Below, piece by piece: positions 1 to 5,437 of a DNA stretch of 5,437 nucleotides (position 1 is the stretch's first letter; every line of letters starts with the position of its first letter). Both the position numbers and the translations under genes were made by a program. This DNA comes from DATKDU01 sp035512595 (lineage in GTDB: Bacteria; Planctomycetota; Planctomycetia; Pirellulales; Pirellulaceae), in contig DATKDU010000567.1 in the NCBI GenBank assembly GCA_035512595.1, positions 1 to 5,437 on the forward strand. Reading direction: 5' to 3'. Below the pieces are notes generated by a model. That model saw only the letters and a program-made list of their open reading frames with translations, did not search any database and was not told the DNA's origin.

Positions 1-7
1 CTTCCAT
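1..7 (-). CDS. Possible start of a divergent gene, only the first codons visible
   Basis: On the minus strand an ATG lies at 7-5. It is preceded, 8 bases away, by a Shine-Dalgarno-like AAAAGGA (complement of 16-22). Only two codons and one base fit in the window, so no product can be named. The case rests on the ribosome-binding site alone. If real, the roughly 250 bases between it and the DUF1501 start would be a shared divergent promoter region. I found no convincing minus-strand -35/-10 pair there. Confidence 0.2.
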
Positions 8-166
8 GACACGCGTCCTTTTGTAAGAGAATCCGTTCTCCAACCAACCACATCCCACGCAGCTTACCAAACAATTCCCAGATTCTCCTATTGACCTTTT
101 TCCTCCGTCGCCAACCAACGCAAAAGCTGGGATGCACCCGCCGGGGGCCGCCGCGGCAAAATGGAG

Positions 167-195
167 TGGGCAAGGCGATCCGCCGATCTTATAAT
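167..195 (+). promoter_or_regulatory. Predicted sigma-70-type promoter of the DUF1501 gene
   Basis: A perfect -10 hexamer TATAAT lies at 190-195. A 4-of-6 match to the -35 hexamer, TGGGCA, lies at 167-172, with the optimal 17-base spacer. Transcription would start near 202, giving a leader of about 60 bases to the ATG at 261. A start at the TTG at 222 would leave only about 20 bases. The -10 is strong and the -35 weak; no operator was recognised next to it. Confidence 0.5.
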
Positions 196-247
196 GACGG
201 GACCAGTTTGCCCCCGCCGGTTTGAATCCCGCCCGACAACCCGCCTT

Positions 248-251
248 GAGG
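248..251 (+). promoter_or_regulatory. Ribosome-binding site that supports the ATG start at 261
   Basis: GAGG lies 9 bases before the ATG at 261. The same GAGG with a 9-10 base gap precedes both genes at the right end of the window. The in-frame TTG at 222 has only C/G-rich sequence upstream and no such site, so 261 is the better start. Confidence 0.5.
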
Positions 252-260
252 TCTCGACGG

Positions 261-1634
261 ATGCTACAGCCTCGCTACGGACTGGATCGTCGTCAATTCC
301 TGCGAGTCAGTGCCGCGGGGGTCGTCGGGGCGACCTTGCCGCTCACCCCAGGCAGCACGAGCGGCGCTGACCTGAGCAGCGGCCGCGCCAAGTCGGTATT
401 GATCGTCCTCTTGAGCGGCGGTCCCAGCCAGCTCGATACGCTCGATCCCAAGCCCCAGGCGCCGGCCGAAGTGCGGGGCGAGTTCGCGCCGATCAAGACG
501 GCAGTCCCGGGCGTCATGGTCTGCGAGCATCTGCCGAAGCTCGCGCAGCAACTGAAGCGCTGGTCGATCGTCCGCGCGCTGGCCCATCCCGAGCACAACC
601 ACTTGCTCGCCACGCACGTCGCCCTCACCGGCCGGCCGACGCCGCTGCCGCGCGGCGGGAGCGATCTCGACCGCGTCGAGTCGCGCAACGATTTTCCCAA
701 TCTGGCCGCCGCGCTCGATTTCGTCCGCCCCGGCGCCGGCGGCATTCCAACCGGCGTCTCGCTGCCGAATTACTTGATCGAAGGGCCGCTGACCTGGCCG
801 GGGCAGCACGCCGGCTTTCTCGGCCCCAAGCACGACCCGTGGCAGATCAACCGCGATCCCAGCGATCCGAAATTCCGCGTCGATGCGCTCCGCCTGCAAG
901 ACGGCGTCACGGTGCCGCGGCTGGTGTCGCGGCGCGAGCTGCTCGAGGAATTCAACGGCGGCAATTCGCCGCTGGCACGTAGCGGCCGCGTGACTTCGCT
1001 CGGCGAGCAGCGGGACGTGGCCTTCTCGCTGCTGACCAGCGCCCGGATGACGCAAGCGTTCGAGCTCAGCCAGGAGACGGACGCCCATCGCGATCGCTAC
1101 GGCAGAAGCAAGTTCGGCCAGTCGCTGCTCCTGTCGCGGCGGCTGATCGAGGCGGGAGTGCCGGTGGTCCAGGCGACGATGGGGATCGTGCAGACGTGGG
1201 ACACGCACGTCGATAACTGGGGAAAGCTGAAGAACACGCTCTTGCCGCAGCTCGACATGGGGCTGGCGGCCTTGATGGACGATCTGTCGGCCAGCGGCCT
1301 CTTGGACCAGACGCTCGTCGTCGTCATGGGGGAATTCGGCCGCACGCCGCGGATATCGACCCTTCCCGGCCAGACGATTCCCGGCCGCGACCACTGGGCG
1401 TCTGCCTATTCCGCGCTCTTCGCCGGGGCGGGCGTGCGCGGCGGGCAAGTCGTTGGCCAGACCGATGACAAGGCGGCCTATCCGCTGTCGCAGCCGTGGT
1501 CGCCGGCCGATGTTTGCACGACGATTTTCAGCGCCCTGGGTGTGAGTCCGAGCGCCGTGATCGACGACCCGCTGGACCGGCCGCACCACCTGCTCAACGG
1601 CCAGGTGATGGGGCCGCTGTATGACGGGTCTTGA
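261..1634 (+). CDS. DUF1501 family protein, Tat-exported, alkaline-phosphatase-like fold
   Basis: This is a 457-residue protein from the ATG; an in-frame TTG at 222 would add 13 residues without a ribosome-binding site. Residues 10-15 read RRQFLR followed by a hydrophobic stretch (VSAAGVVGATLPL), a twin-arginine signal typical of DUF1501, so export by Tat is expected. Family landmarks follow in order: LSGGPSQLDTLDPKP (about 51-65), WDTH (313-316), GEFGRTP (357-363), GRDHW (375-379) and a C-terminal G-x-TD segment ending in the family's usual 'P-x-DVCTTIFSALGV' block. Length is normal for the family. DUF1501 belongs to the alkaline phosphatase/sulfatase-like superfamily; its substrate is not established, so no reaction is assigned. 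In planctomycetes it often pairs with a DUF1549/DUF1553 cytochrome-type gene, but none is visible on either side here. Codon use is GC-rich and ordinary. The stop codon overlaps the first of several TTGACA boxes. Confidence 0.93.
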   Translation: MLQPRYGLDRRQFLRVSAAGVVGATLPLTPGSTSGADLSSGRAKSVLIVLLSGGPSQLDTLDPKPQAPAEVRGEFAPIKTAVPGVMVCEHLPKLAQQLKRWSIVRALAHPEHNHLLATHVALTGRPTPLPRGGSDLDRVESRNDFPNLAAALDFVRPGAGGIPTGVSLPNYLIEGPLTWPGQHAGFLGPKHDPWQINRDPSDPKFRVDALRLQDGVTVPRLVSRRELLEEFNGGNSPLARSGRVTSLGEQRDVAFSLLTSARMTQAFELSQETDAHRDRYGRSKFGQSLLLSRRLIEAGVPVVQATMGIVQTWDTHVDNWGKLKNTLLPQLDMGLAALMDDLSASGLLDQTLVVVMGEFGRTPRISTLPGQTIPGRDHWASAYSALFAGAGVRGGQVVGQTDDKAAYPLSQPWSPADVCTTIFSALGVSPSAVIDDPLDRPHHLLNGQVMGPLYDGS

Positions 1635-1856
1635 CAAAAATACACTACTGTCTAGGATGTCACATACGGCGCGCTGTGCCCGTTTTGTTCTTTGACAATT
1701 GAACCATCTAGGCGGTCCCAAGTTGGCCGTCGTCGCTTGCCACACTTCTCCAGCTTGACAGGTTTTTTGACAAAACCCCCCCTTTGCTGTCAATAAACCC
1801 TCGCCGGATGTGGGCCCTCCAATTGCCCATCTTCTCCAGGTTTCAGTCGTTTGACA
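1631..1856. repeat. Cluster of six TTGACA boxes with degenerate direct repeats
   Basis: TTGACA occurs at 1631, 1692, 1755, 1767 and 1851 on the plus strand and at 1793-1788 on the minus strand. Two copies extend to TTGACAAAA (1631, 1767) and three to TTGACAG (1755, 1851 and the reverse copy). A 17-base direct repeat, TTGCCACACTTCTCCAG at 1737-1753 and TTGCCCATCTTCTCCAG at 1823-1839 (14 of 17 identical), precedes the copies at 1755 and 1851. Spacings include 61, 63, 12 and 21 bases. The first box could be a -35 with TAGGAT at 1653-1658 (16-base spacer). The others have no credible -10, so promoters alone do not explain the cluster. It may be a regulator-binding array or a decayed repeat; no function is assigned. 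Confidence 0.55.
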
Positions 1857-1904
1857 GACTCTACCCCATTCGGGGCGGGGTACTCTTTCCCAAATGTGGC
1901 AAGC
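1735..1904. repeat. 13-base inverted repeat flanking the second half of the TTGACA cluster
   Basis: GCTTGCCACACTT at 1735-1747 is matched on the opposite strand by 1892-1904 (AAATGTGGCAAGC), with 12 of 13 positions complementary. The left arm overlaps the 17-base direct repeat, so one TTGCC-type motif occurs three times here, once inverted. The 170-base span has no reading frame resembling a transposase and no obvious target-site duplication. I treat it as a repeat, not an insertion sequence. Confidence 0.4.
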
Positions 1905-2157
1905 CAGCACACAGCGGCTTTTCTGAACGAAAGTTACCGAGGACGAAATGGAAGCCCTAGCCGTTAGCAGCCCCCAGCCCGCGGCAGCACGCACAAACGC
2001 GCTATAGTCGGCCCCGCATCAACGGGTCATATTCTTTCGTAAGTGGATAAGTGGACAATAGTTGCATAACGCCAAAGGGGCGGTGCATCCGCGCTATCGC
2101 CGAAGGCCGGGTTAGACCGGATTTGAATTTTACGCAAGGGCGGAGAGGAAAGGAGAC

Positions 2158-2193
2158 ATGGGACAGTTCACACGGAGTGTGCCTGCTGCGTAA
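2158..2193 (+). CDS. Possible 11-residue leader peptide upstream of the S9 peptidase gene
   Basis: This short frame, MGQFTRSVPAA, has purine-rich sequence with GAGG at 2145-2148, 9 bases before its ATG, the same arrangement used by other genes in the window. A small hairpin, CACAC-GGA-GTGTG (2169-2181), lies inside it. It ends about 113 bases before the peptidase start and is in a different frame. The composition gives no attenuation signal (no run of one amino acid). It could be a translated upstream frame or chance. Confidence 0.2.
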   Translation: MGQFTRSVPAA

Positions 2194-2295
2194 TGCGACC
2201 TCCCACCCCGCATGGCCCCCCCTTTACCCCTCGGGTATCGTAACGGGAACACTCGGACTGGCGCGCCAAACGCAGCCGTGCCCCTCGCCGCTCTC

Positions 2296-2300
2296 AGGAG
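2296..2300 (+). promoter_or_regulatory. Ribosome-binding site of the S9 peptidase gene
   Basis: AGGAG ends 6 bases before the ATG at 2307, near-ideal spacing, and fixes that start. The resulting N-terminus is a good signal peptide, which supports the choice. Confidence 0.7.
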
Positions 2301-2306
2301 TCTGTC

Positions 2307-4478
2307 ATGAACGCCAGGATTCGCGCCTTTTTCGCCCTTGCCGCCGTCGGCACGCTGGCGACGCTCATAACCATCGGCGCTAAAACGAGCGCCCAGGAGA
2401 AAACCCGTCAGCCAATCCGCCAGCGCATCCAGAAACTGAAAGCCAAAGTCCAGCCTATGAATAACGCCACTGCCGCCGCCCCGACTCGCATGGAAGATGT
2501 GCCCCTGATTCCCCGCAAAGCCTTCTTCGGCAATCCCGAGAAGGCCCGCGCCCGTATCAGCCACGACGGCAAACAACTGGCCTTTGTCGCCCCCGTCGAG
2601 GGAGTCCTCAACGTCTGGGTCGGACCGGCCGACAATCCCGATGCGGCCAAGCCGATCACCTTCGACAAGCACCGCGGCATTATCCAGTACTTCTGGGCCT
2701 ACACCAACAAGCACGTGCTTTACGTGCAGGACAAGAACGGCGACGAGGACAACCACGTCTATGCCGTCAACCTGGCCGACAACTCGGTCAAGGACCTGAC
2801 GCCGATCGAGAAGATTGCCGCCCAGATCGAAAACGTCAGCGAGAAATTTCCCGAAGAGATTCTCGTCGGGATCAACGACCGGGACGAGCGGCATTACCAC
2901 GACATTTACAAGATCAACATCATCACCGGCCACAAGGAGATGATTCAGCAGAATCCGGGATACGCCGGCTTCATGACCGACGACGATTACAAGGTCCGTT
3001 TCGCCGCTAACTTCGAGCGCGATGCGAGCCAGGTGCTCTTCAAGCCGGACGGGGAGGACTGGAAGCCGTGGATCACGATCCCGCCGACCGATTCGACTAC
3101 CACCTCGCCGGCCGGCTTCGACAAGACGGGCCAGAAGCTGTACTTCATCGACAGCCGCGATCGCAACACCGCCTGCCTGAAGGTGATCGACCTGAAGGAC
3201 GACAGCCAGACGCTGCTGGCCGAAAACGACAAGGCGGACATCGGCGGGGCGATTACCCATCCGACCGAGAAGAACATTCAGGCGGTCAGCTTCACGTACA
3301 CGCGAACCGAGTGGCAGATCCTCGACGAGGCGATCCGCCCCGATTTCGAGTACCTCAAGACGGTGGCCGACGGCGAGATTCAGATCACCAGCCGCACGCT
3401 CGACGACACGCGGTGGACGGTCGCCTATTTGATGGACAACGGCCCGATCCGCTTCTACCTGTACGACCGCCAGCCCGAGCGGAAGGCGACGTTCCTGTTC
3501 ACCAGCAACCGCCAGCTCGAGAAGCTGCCGCTGGTGAAGATGCACCCGGTCGTCATCAAGTCGCGCGACGGGCTCAATCTTGTCAGCTACCTGACGCTCC
3601 CCAAGTGGAGCGACCCGGACGGCGACGGCCGGCCCGCTGAGCCGCTGCCGATGGTCCTCAACGTCCACGGCGGCCCGTGGGCTCGCGACGGCTGGGGATA
3701 CGATCCGGAGCATCAGCTCCTGGCCAACCGCGGCTATGCGGTGCTTTCCGTCAACTACCGCGGCTCGACCGGCTTCGGCAAGGATTTTCAGAATGCCGCC
3801 AATAAGCAGTGGGCGGCGAAGATGCACGACGATCTGATCGACGCCGTGAACTGGGCGGTGGAAGAGAAGATCGCCCAGCAGGACAAGGTGGCGATCAGCG
3901 GCGGCTCCTACGGCGGCTATGCGACGCTAGTGGGGCTGACGTTCACGCCCGACGTGTTCGCCTGCGGGGTCGATACGGTCGGGCCGTCGAGCCTGGTGAC
4001 GCTGCTCTCCAATCCGCCGCCCTACTGGATGCCGTTCATGCCGGTGATGGCGCTGCGGGTGGGGGACGTGAACACGGAGGAAGGGCGCAAGTTCCTGGAG
4101 TCGCGTTCGCCGTTGTTTTACGTGGAGAAGATCAAAAAGCCGCTGCTCATCGGCCAGGGAGCGAACGACCCCCGGGTCAAGCAGGCCGAGGCGGACCAGA
4201 TCGTCAAGGCGATGGAGGAGAAGAAGATCCCAGTGACGTACGTCCTGTTCCACGACGAAGGGCACGGCTTTGCCCGCCCTGAAAACCGTTTCGCCTTCTA
4301 TGCCGTCACCGAAGCGTTCCTCGCGGAAAACCTTGGCGGCCGGTTCGAGCCGGTCGGCGAAGCCTTCGAAGGCGCCGACATGAGCATCCCCGCCGGGAAA
4401 GACGAAGTGCCGGGATTGGCCGAGGCGCTGAAGGGGTATGAGAGGCCGAAGGGGGAGGAGAAGGCTGATGAGAACTAA
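2307..4478 (+). CDS. Secreted S9 family serine peptidase (prolyl oligopeptidase/acylaminoacyl-peptidase type)
   Basis: This 723-residue protein is of normal length for S9 enzymes with a propeller plus an alpha/beta-hydrolase domain. Residues 1-30 form a Sec signal peptide (hydrophobic from about 7 to 24, probable cleavage after TSA at 27-29, no lipobox). A strongly basic linker follows (about 31-50). Residues 80-400 are the beta-propeller, with repeat signatures such as ISHDGKQLAFV (84-94) and DKNGDEDNHVY (142-152). The catalytic domain runs from about 415 to 678: HGGPW at 454-458, YRGSTGFG at 484-491, the nucleophile Ser534 in GGSYGGY (532-538), Asp621 in GANDPR and His653 in EGHGF. The triad is complete, so the enzyme should cleave peptides, probably from the N-terminal side and outside the cytoplasm. 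The exact specificity (dipeptidyl versus acylaminoacyl) cannot be read. A charged tail rich in Lys and Glu ends the protein. It appears to be transcribed alone. Confidence 0.95.
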   Translation: MNARIRAFFALAAVGTLATLITIGAKTSAQEKTRQPIRQRIQKLKAKVQPMNNATAAAPTRMEDVPLIPRKAFFGNPEKARARISHDGKQLAFVAPVEGVLNVWVGPADNPDAAKPITFDKHRGIIQYFWAYTNKHVLYVQDKNGDEDNHVYAVNLADNSVKDLTPIEKIAAQIENVSEKFPEEILVGINDRDERHYHDIYKINIITGHKEMIQQNPGYAGFMTDDDYKVRFAANFERDASQVLFKPDGEDWKPWITIPPTDSTTTSPAGFDKTGQKLYFIDSRDRNTACLKVIDLKDDSQTLLAENDKADIGGAITHPTEKNIQAVSFTYTRTEWQILDEAIRPDFEYLKTVADGEIQITSRTLDDTRWTVAYLMDNGPIRFYLYDRQPERKATFLFTSNRQLEKLPLVKMHPVVIKSRDGLNLVSYLTLPKWSDPDGDGRPAEPLPMVLNVHGGPWARDGWGYDPEHQLLANRGYAVLSVNYRGSTGFGKDFQNAANKQWAAKMHDDLIDAVNWAVEEKIAQQDKVAISGGSYGGYATLVGLTFTPDVFACGVDTVGPSSLVTLLSNPPPYWMPFMPVMALRVGDVNTEEGRKFLESRSPLFYVEKIKKPLLIGQGANDPRVKQAEADQIVKAMEEKKIPVTYVLFHDEGHGFARPENRFAFYAVTEAFLAENLGGRFEPVGEAFEGADMSIPAGKDEVPGLAEALKGYERPKGEEKADEN

Positions 4479-4494
4479 GCATTGGTGCGATTAG

Positions 4495-4516
4495 CCGGAG
4501 GCAAACTTGCCTCCGG
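4495..4516. terminator. Perfect hairpin after the S9 peptidase gene
   Basis: CCGGAGGCAA (4495-4504) and TTGCCTCCGG (4507-4516) are exact inverted repeats separated by two bases, so a 9-base stem with a 4-base loop is feasible. It begins 17 bases after the stop codon, the right place for a transcription end. It lacks a T-run (G-rich sequence follows), so it may instead be a dispersed palindromic (REP-like) element that stabilises mRNA ends. Confidence 0.45.
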
Positions 4517-4530
4517 GGAGCGGGGCGGCA

Positions 4531-4571
4531 ATTGCAAAATGGTCAATTGCAGATTGCGAATTGCAAATTGG
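4531..4571. repeat. Degenerate 7-base ATTGC repeat
   Basis: ATTGC starts at 4531, 4546, 4553 and 4560, and a variant ATTGG starts at 4567. The last four are exactly 7 bases apart; the first is out of step by one base. From memory, intergenic stretches built of ATTGCAA/ATTGCAG units are common in planctomycete and other environmental genomes and are often mistranslated into spurious proteins. Function unknown. Confidence 0.6.
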
Positions 4572-4624
4572 CGAGCGCTTGGATGTGCTGGAGCACGTCG
4601 CCTGGACGCGATCAGCGGTTTTCT

Positions 4625-4656
4625 CACGGAGGCGCGGAGGCACAGGGGCACGGAGC
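4625..4656. repeat. Four-unit 8-base CACGGAGG repeat
   Basis: Four consecutive octamers occupy this stretch: CACGGAGG, CGCGGAGG, CACAGGGG and CACGGAGC, preceded by TTTTCTC. From memory this matches a widespread intergenic repeat whose chance translation (LTEARRHRGTE-like) recurs in databases as a false protein. It ends 21 bases before the next start codon, so it lies in the leader of the following operon. Confidence 0.6.
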
Positions 4657-4677
4657 AGCAGTTGAGGCGAACGAGCT

Positions 4678-5046
4678 ATGACAATGACCGACGTGACTCA
4701 ACACAGCTTGTCCGGCGGCGCGAAGCAGGAGCGGTTCCGCTTTTCGCTGAGGCAACTTTTGGGGATTGTCTTTGTCATCGGCTTGCTCTTGGGCACCATA
4801 CGGCTGGTCATCGCCAGTCCGGCGTGGACTTCTTTGGTCGGTGGGATCGGGTTTGCCGTAGCAGCGTTGGTCTTCCTTGTCCTCGTCGTGAACGCACGCG
4901 CCACCCTAGCGGAGTTCATCGTTGTCGGTGTGATCGTTGCTCTCTTCGCGGCATGGCTCCTGCCCGCAATTCATGCGGCAAAAGAGGCACCTAGCGCAAC
5001 ACCCGTCCCTTCGCCTGCTGACGCGGCGCACAAGGGTGCGCGTTGA
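4678..5046 (+). CDS. Small three-helix membrane protein with a degenerate pilin-like helix, first tandem paralogue
   Basis: This is a 122-residue protein. GAGG at 4664-4667 lies 10 bases before the ATG; a second in-frame ATG at 4684 is possible. After a polar start comes FRFSLRQLLGIV (20-31), a planctomycete-style N-terminal membrane module. Predicted helices span about 28-44, 52-72 and 80-96. Residues 76-104 (TLAEFIVV to LLPAIHAAKEA) align without gaps to the DUF1559/pilin helix TLVELLVV...LLPAVQAAREA, about 15 of 29 identical to the consensus I recall. The prepilin Gly-Phe cleavage pair is replaced by Arg-Ala, while the conserved Glu is kept (E79). The protein then ends in a Pro/Ala-rich tail and lacks the C-terminal DUF1559 domain. 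It resembles the next gene over its first 45 residues or so. It is probably an inner-membrane protein of unknown function, either a truncated relative or a specialised short form. Confidence 0.75.
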   Translation: MTMTDVTQHSLSGGAKQERFRFSLRQLLGIVFVIGLLLGTIRLVIASPAWTSLVGGIGFAVAALVFLVLVVNARATLAEFIVVGVIVALFAAWLLPAIHAAKEAPSATPVPSPADAAHKGAR

Positions 5047-5058
5047 GGCCGAATTGTG

Positions 5059-5437
5059 ATGAGCGACTCGACTCAAGACACGCTATCGGCTGACTGCGCC
5101 AAGCAGGGACGATTTCGCTTTTCGCTGGCGCAGTTGTTTGGAGTGGTGCTGATCCTATGCCTGGTGTTGGGCACCTTCCGGCTGTTGATTACATGGCAAG
5201 ACAGCCCGGTCGGATCCTGCTTGATCGCACTGTTCGGCTTTGGCGGGGCACTTTTCATCTACGTGCGTGTTGTGACCGCAGGCGGGCGGCGCCGAGCGCT
5301 GCTCGTCGACCAAGGAATCATGGTGGCCATCACCTGCCTGCTGGCCGTCTGTCTGATTTCTGCCTTCCGCTACGCGGAAGAAAGATCGCACCGGGCGCGT
5401 TGCCCCAACAACCTCAAGCAGATTGCGATCGCGCTGC
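5059..5437 (+). CDS. DUF1559-like membrane protein, second tandem paralogue, cut by the right edge
   Basis: The frame is open to the window edge: 126 residues are visible. GAGG at 5045-5048 overlaps the previous stop codon and lies 10 bases before the ATG, so the pair is presumably co-transcribed and perhaps translationally coupled. The start MSDSTQDTLSADCAKQGRF and the FRFSLAQLFGVV module (19-30) match the upstream protein. Predicted helices are at about 26-45, 52-70 and 87-104. Residues 79-115 align without gaps to the DUF1559 N-terminus: Arg79-Ala80 replace the Gly-Phe prepilin site, Asp84 replaces the conserved Glu, and C115-PNNLKQIAIAL matches the family's C-x-NNLKQ-x-x-x-AL signature. 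The family normally continues with a large extracytoplasmic domain ('LHNYH' next), expected beyond the window. DUF1559 proteins are pilin-like and of unknown function; loss of the processing site suggests this one stays membrane-anchored. Confidence 0.85.
   Translation, partial: MSDSTQDTLSADCAKQGRFRFSLAQLFGVVLILCLVLGTFRLLITWQDSPVGSCLIALFGFGGALFIYVRVVTAGGRRRALLVDQGIMVAITCLLAVCLISAFRYAEERSHRARCPNNLKQIAIAL

Larger units (their letters stand above)
1857..2306 (+). other. Intergenic region and presumed leader of the S9 peptidase gene
   Basis: I see no convincing gene here. It holds several items. A G/C-rich short stem (TACCCC at 1862-1867 with GGGGTA at 1877-1882) has no T-run, so it is a weak terminator at best. 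A 19-residue frame at 1948-2007 has GAGG 5 bases before its ATG and resembles nothing known. A -10-like TATAGT lies at 2003-2008 with no recognisable -35. An AAGTGGA repeat lies at 2041-2047 and 2049-2055. CCGG-GTTAGA-CCGG at 2107-2120 is followed by T-rich sequence. A 10-base palindrome TGGCGCGCCA at 2259-2268 lies 27 bases before the peptidase ribosome-binding site. The promoter of the peptidase gene is probably here but cannot be pinned down. Confidence 0.4.

Noticed and set aside
40..119. Direct repeat CCAACCAAC at 40-48 and 111-119
   Set aside because: It is short and simple in composition; chance or a low-complexity leader explains it.
264..1994. A 576-codon open frame on the minus strand, opposite the DUF1501 gene and extending through the TTGACA cluster
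   Set aside because: Most of it mirrors GC-rich codons of the real gene, and its product is rich in Arg, Ala and Gln without recognisable motifs. The non-mirrored part (1635-1994) also resembles no family.
2064..2117. Integron attC-like pair GCATAAC ... GTTAGAC
   Set aside because: The right half fits the GTTRRRY core, but the left half has a mismatch, the two are only partly complementary, the inner arms do not pair, and there is no gene cassette or integrase nearby.
2130..3827. A 565-codon open frame on the minus strand, opposite the S9 peptidase gene
   Set aside because: It is a shadow of a well-supported gene; the Val/Asp/Leu-rich translation is typical of antisense reading of GC-biased codons and shows no domain.
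4585..4596. Small hairpin GTGCT-GG-AGCAC
   Set aside because: The usable stem is only 4 bases with a tetraloop and no T-run; too weak to call.
4482..4994. A 170-codon plus-strand frame spanning the repeat-rich spacer
   Set aside because: Its first part is translated 7-base and 8-base repeats, and the rest overlaps the better-supported membrane-protein gene in another frame. No initiation signal.
1..5437. CRISPR array, tRNA, rRNA or transposase
   Set aside because: No regularly spaced identical repeats of CRISPR size, no tRNA cloverleaf or rRNA-like stretch, and no transposase or integrase motifs were seen on either strand.

Overview
The window looks like chromosomal DNA of a planctomycete (Planctomycetota, possibly Pirellulales or a relative). 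The reasons are: a Tat-exported DUF1501 protein, a secreted S9 serine peptidase, and two small membrane proteins that open with an 'FRFSL-x-QL' membrane module. The second of these runs into the NNLKQ signature of the DUF1559 pilin-like family, which is greatly expanded in planctomycetes. The intergenic repeats also fit this group. The taxonomic call comes from family knowledge and was not searched.

Layout, left to right. Positions 1-260 are a leader region. A possible divergent start codon sits at the left edge on the minus strand, and a good plus-strand promoter (TATAAT at 190-195) precedes the first gene. 261-1634 encodes a DUF1501 protein. 1635-2306 is a long intergenic region. Its first part carries a dense cluster of TTGACA boxes with degenerate direct and inverted repeats; its second part is the presumed leader of the peptidase gene, with a short upstream reading frame. 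2307-4478 encodes a secreted S9 prolyl-oligopeptidase-type peptidase with an intact catalytic triad. 4479-4677 is a repeat-rich spacer holding a perfect hairpin, a 7-base repeat and an 8-base repeat. 4678-5046 and 5059 to the right edge are two tandem paralogous membrane-protein genes, 12 bases apart.

No shared pathway for the first two genes can be read from the sequence. Both encode predicted exported proteins, but they are separated by about 670 bases and are probably separate transcription units. The last two genes are almost certainly one operon and arose by tandem duplication, with similarity extending into the ribosome-binding region. The most interesting observation is in this pair. 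The third membrane helix of each aligns without gaps to the N-terminal pilin helix of DUF1559 proteins, but the prepilin-peptidase site is lost and two membrane segments precede it. The first copy stops right after that helix, while the second continues into the DUF1559 signature. The second notable item is the six-fold TTGACA cluster after the DUF1501 gene.
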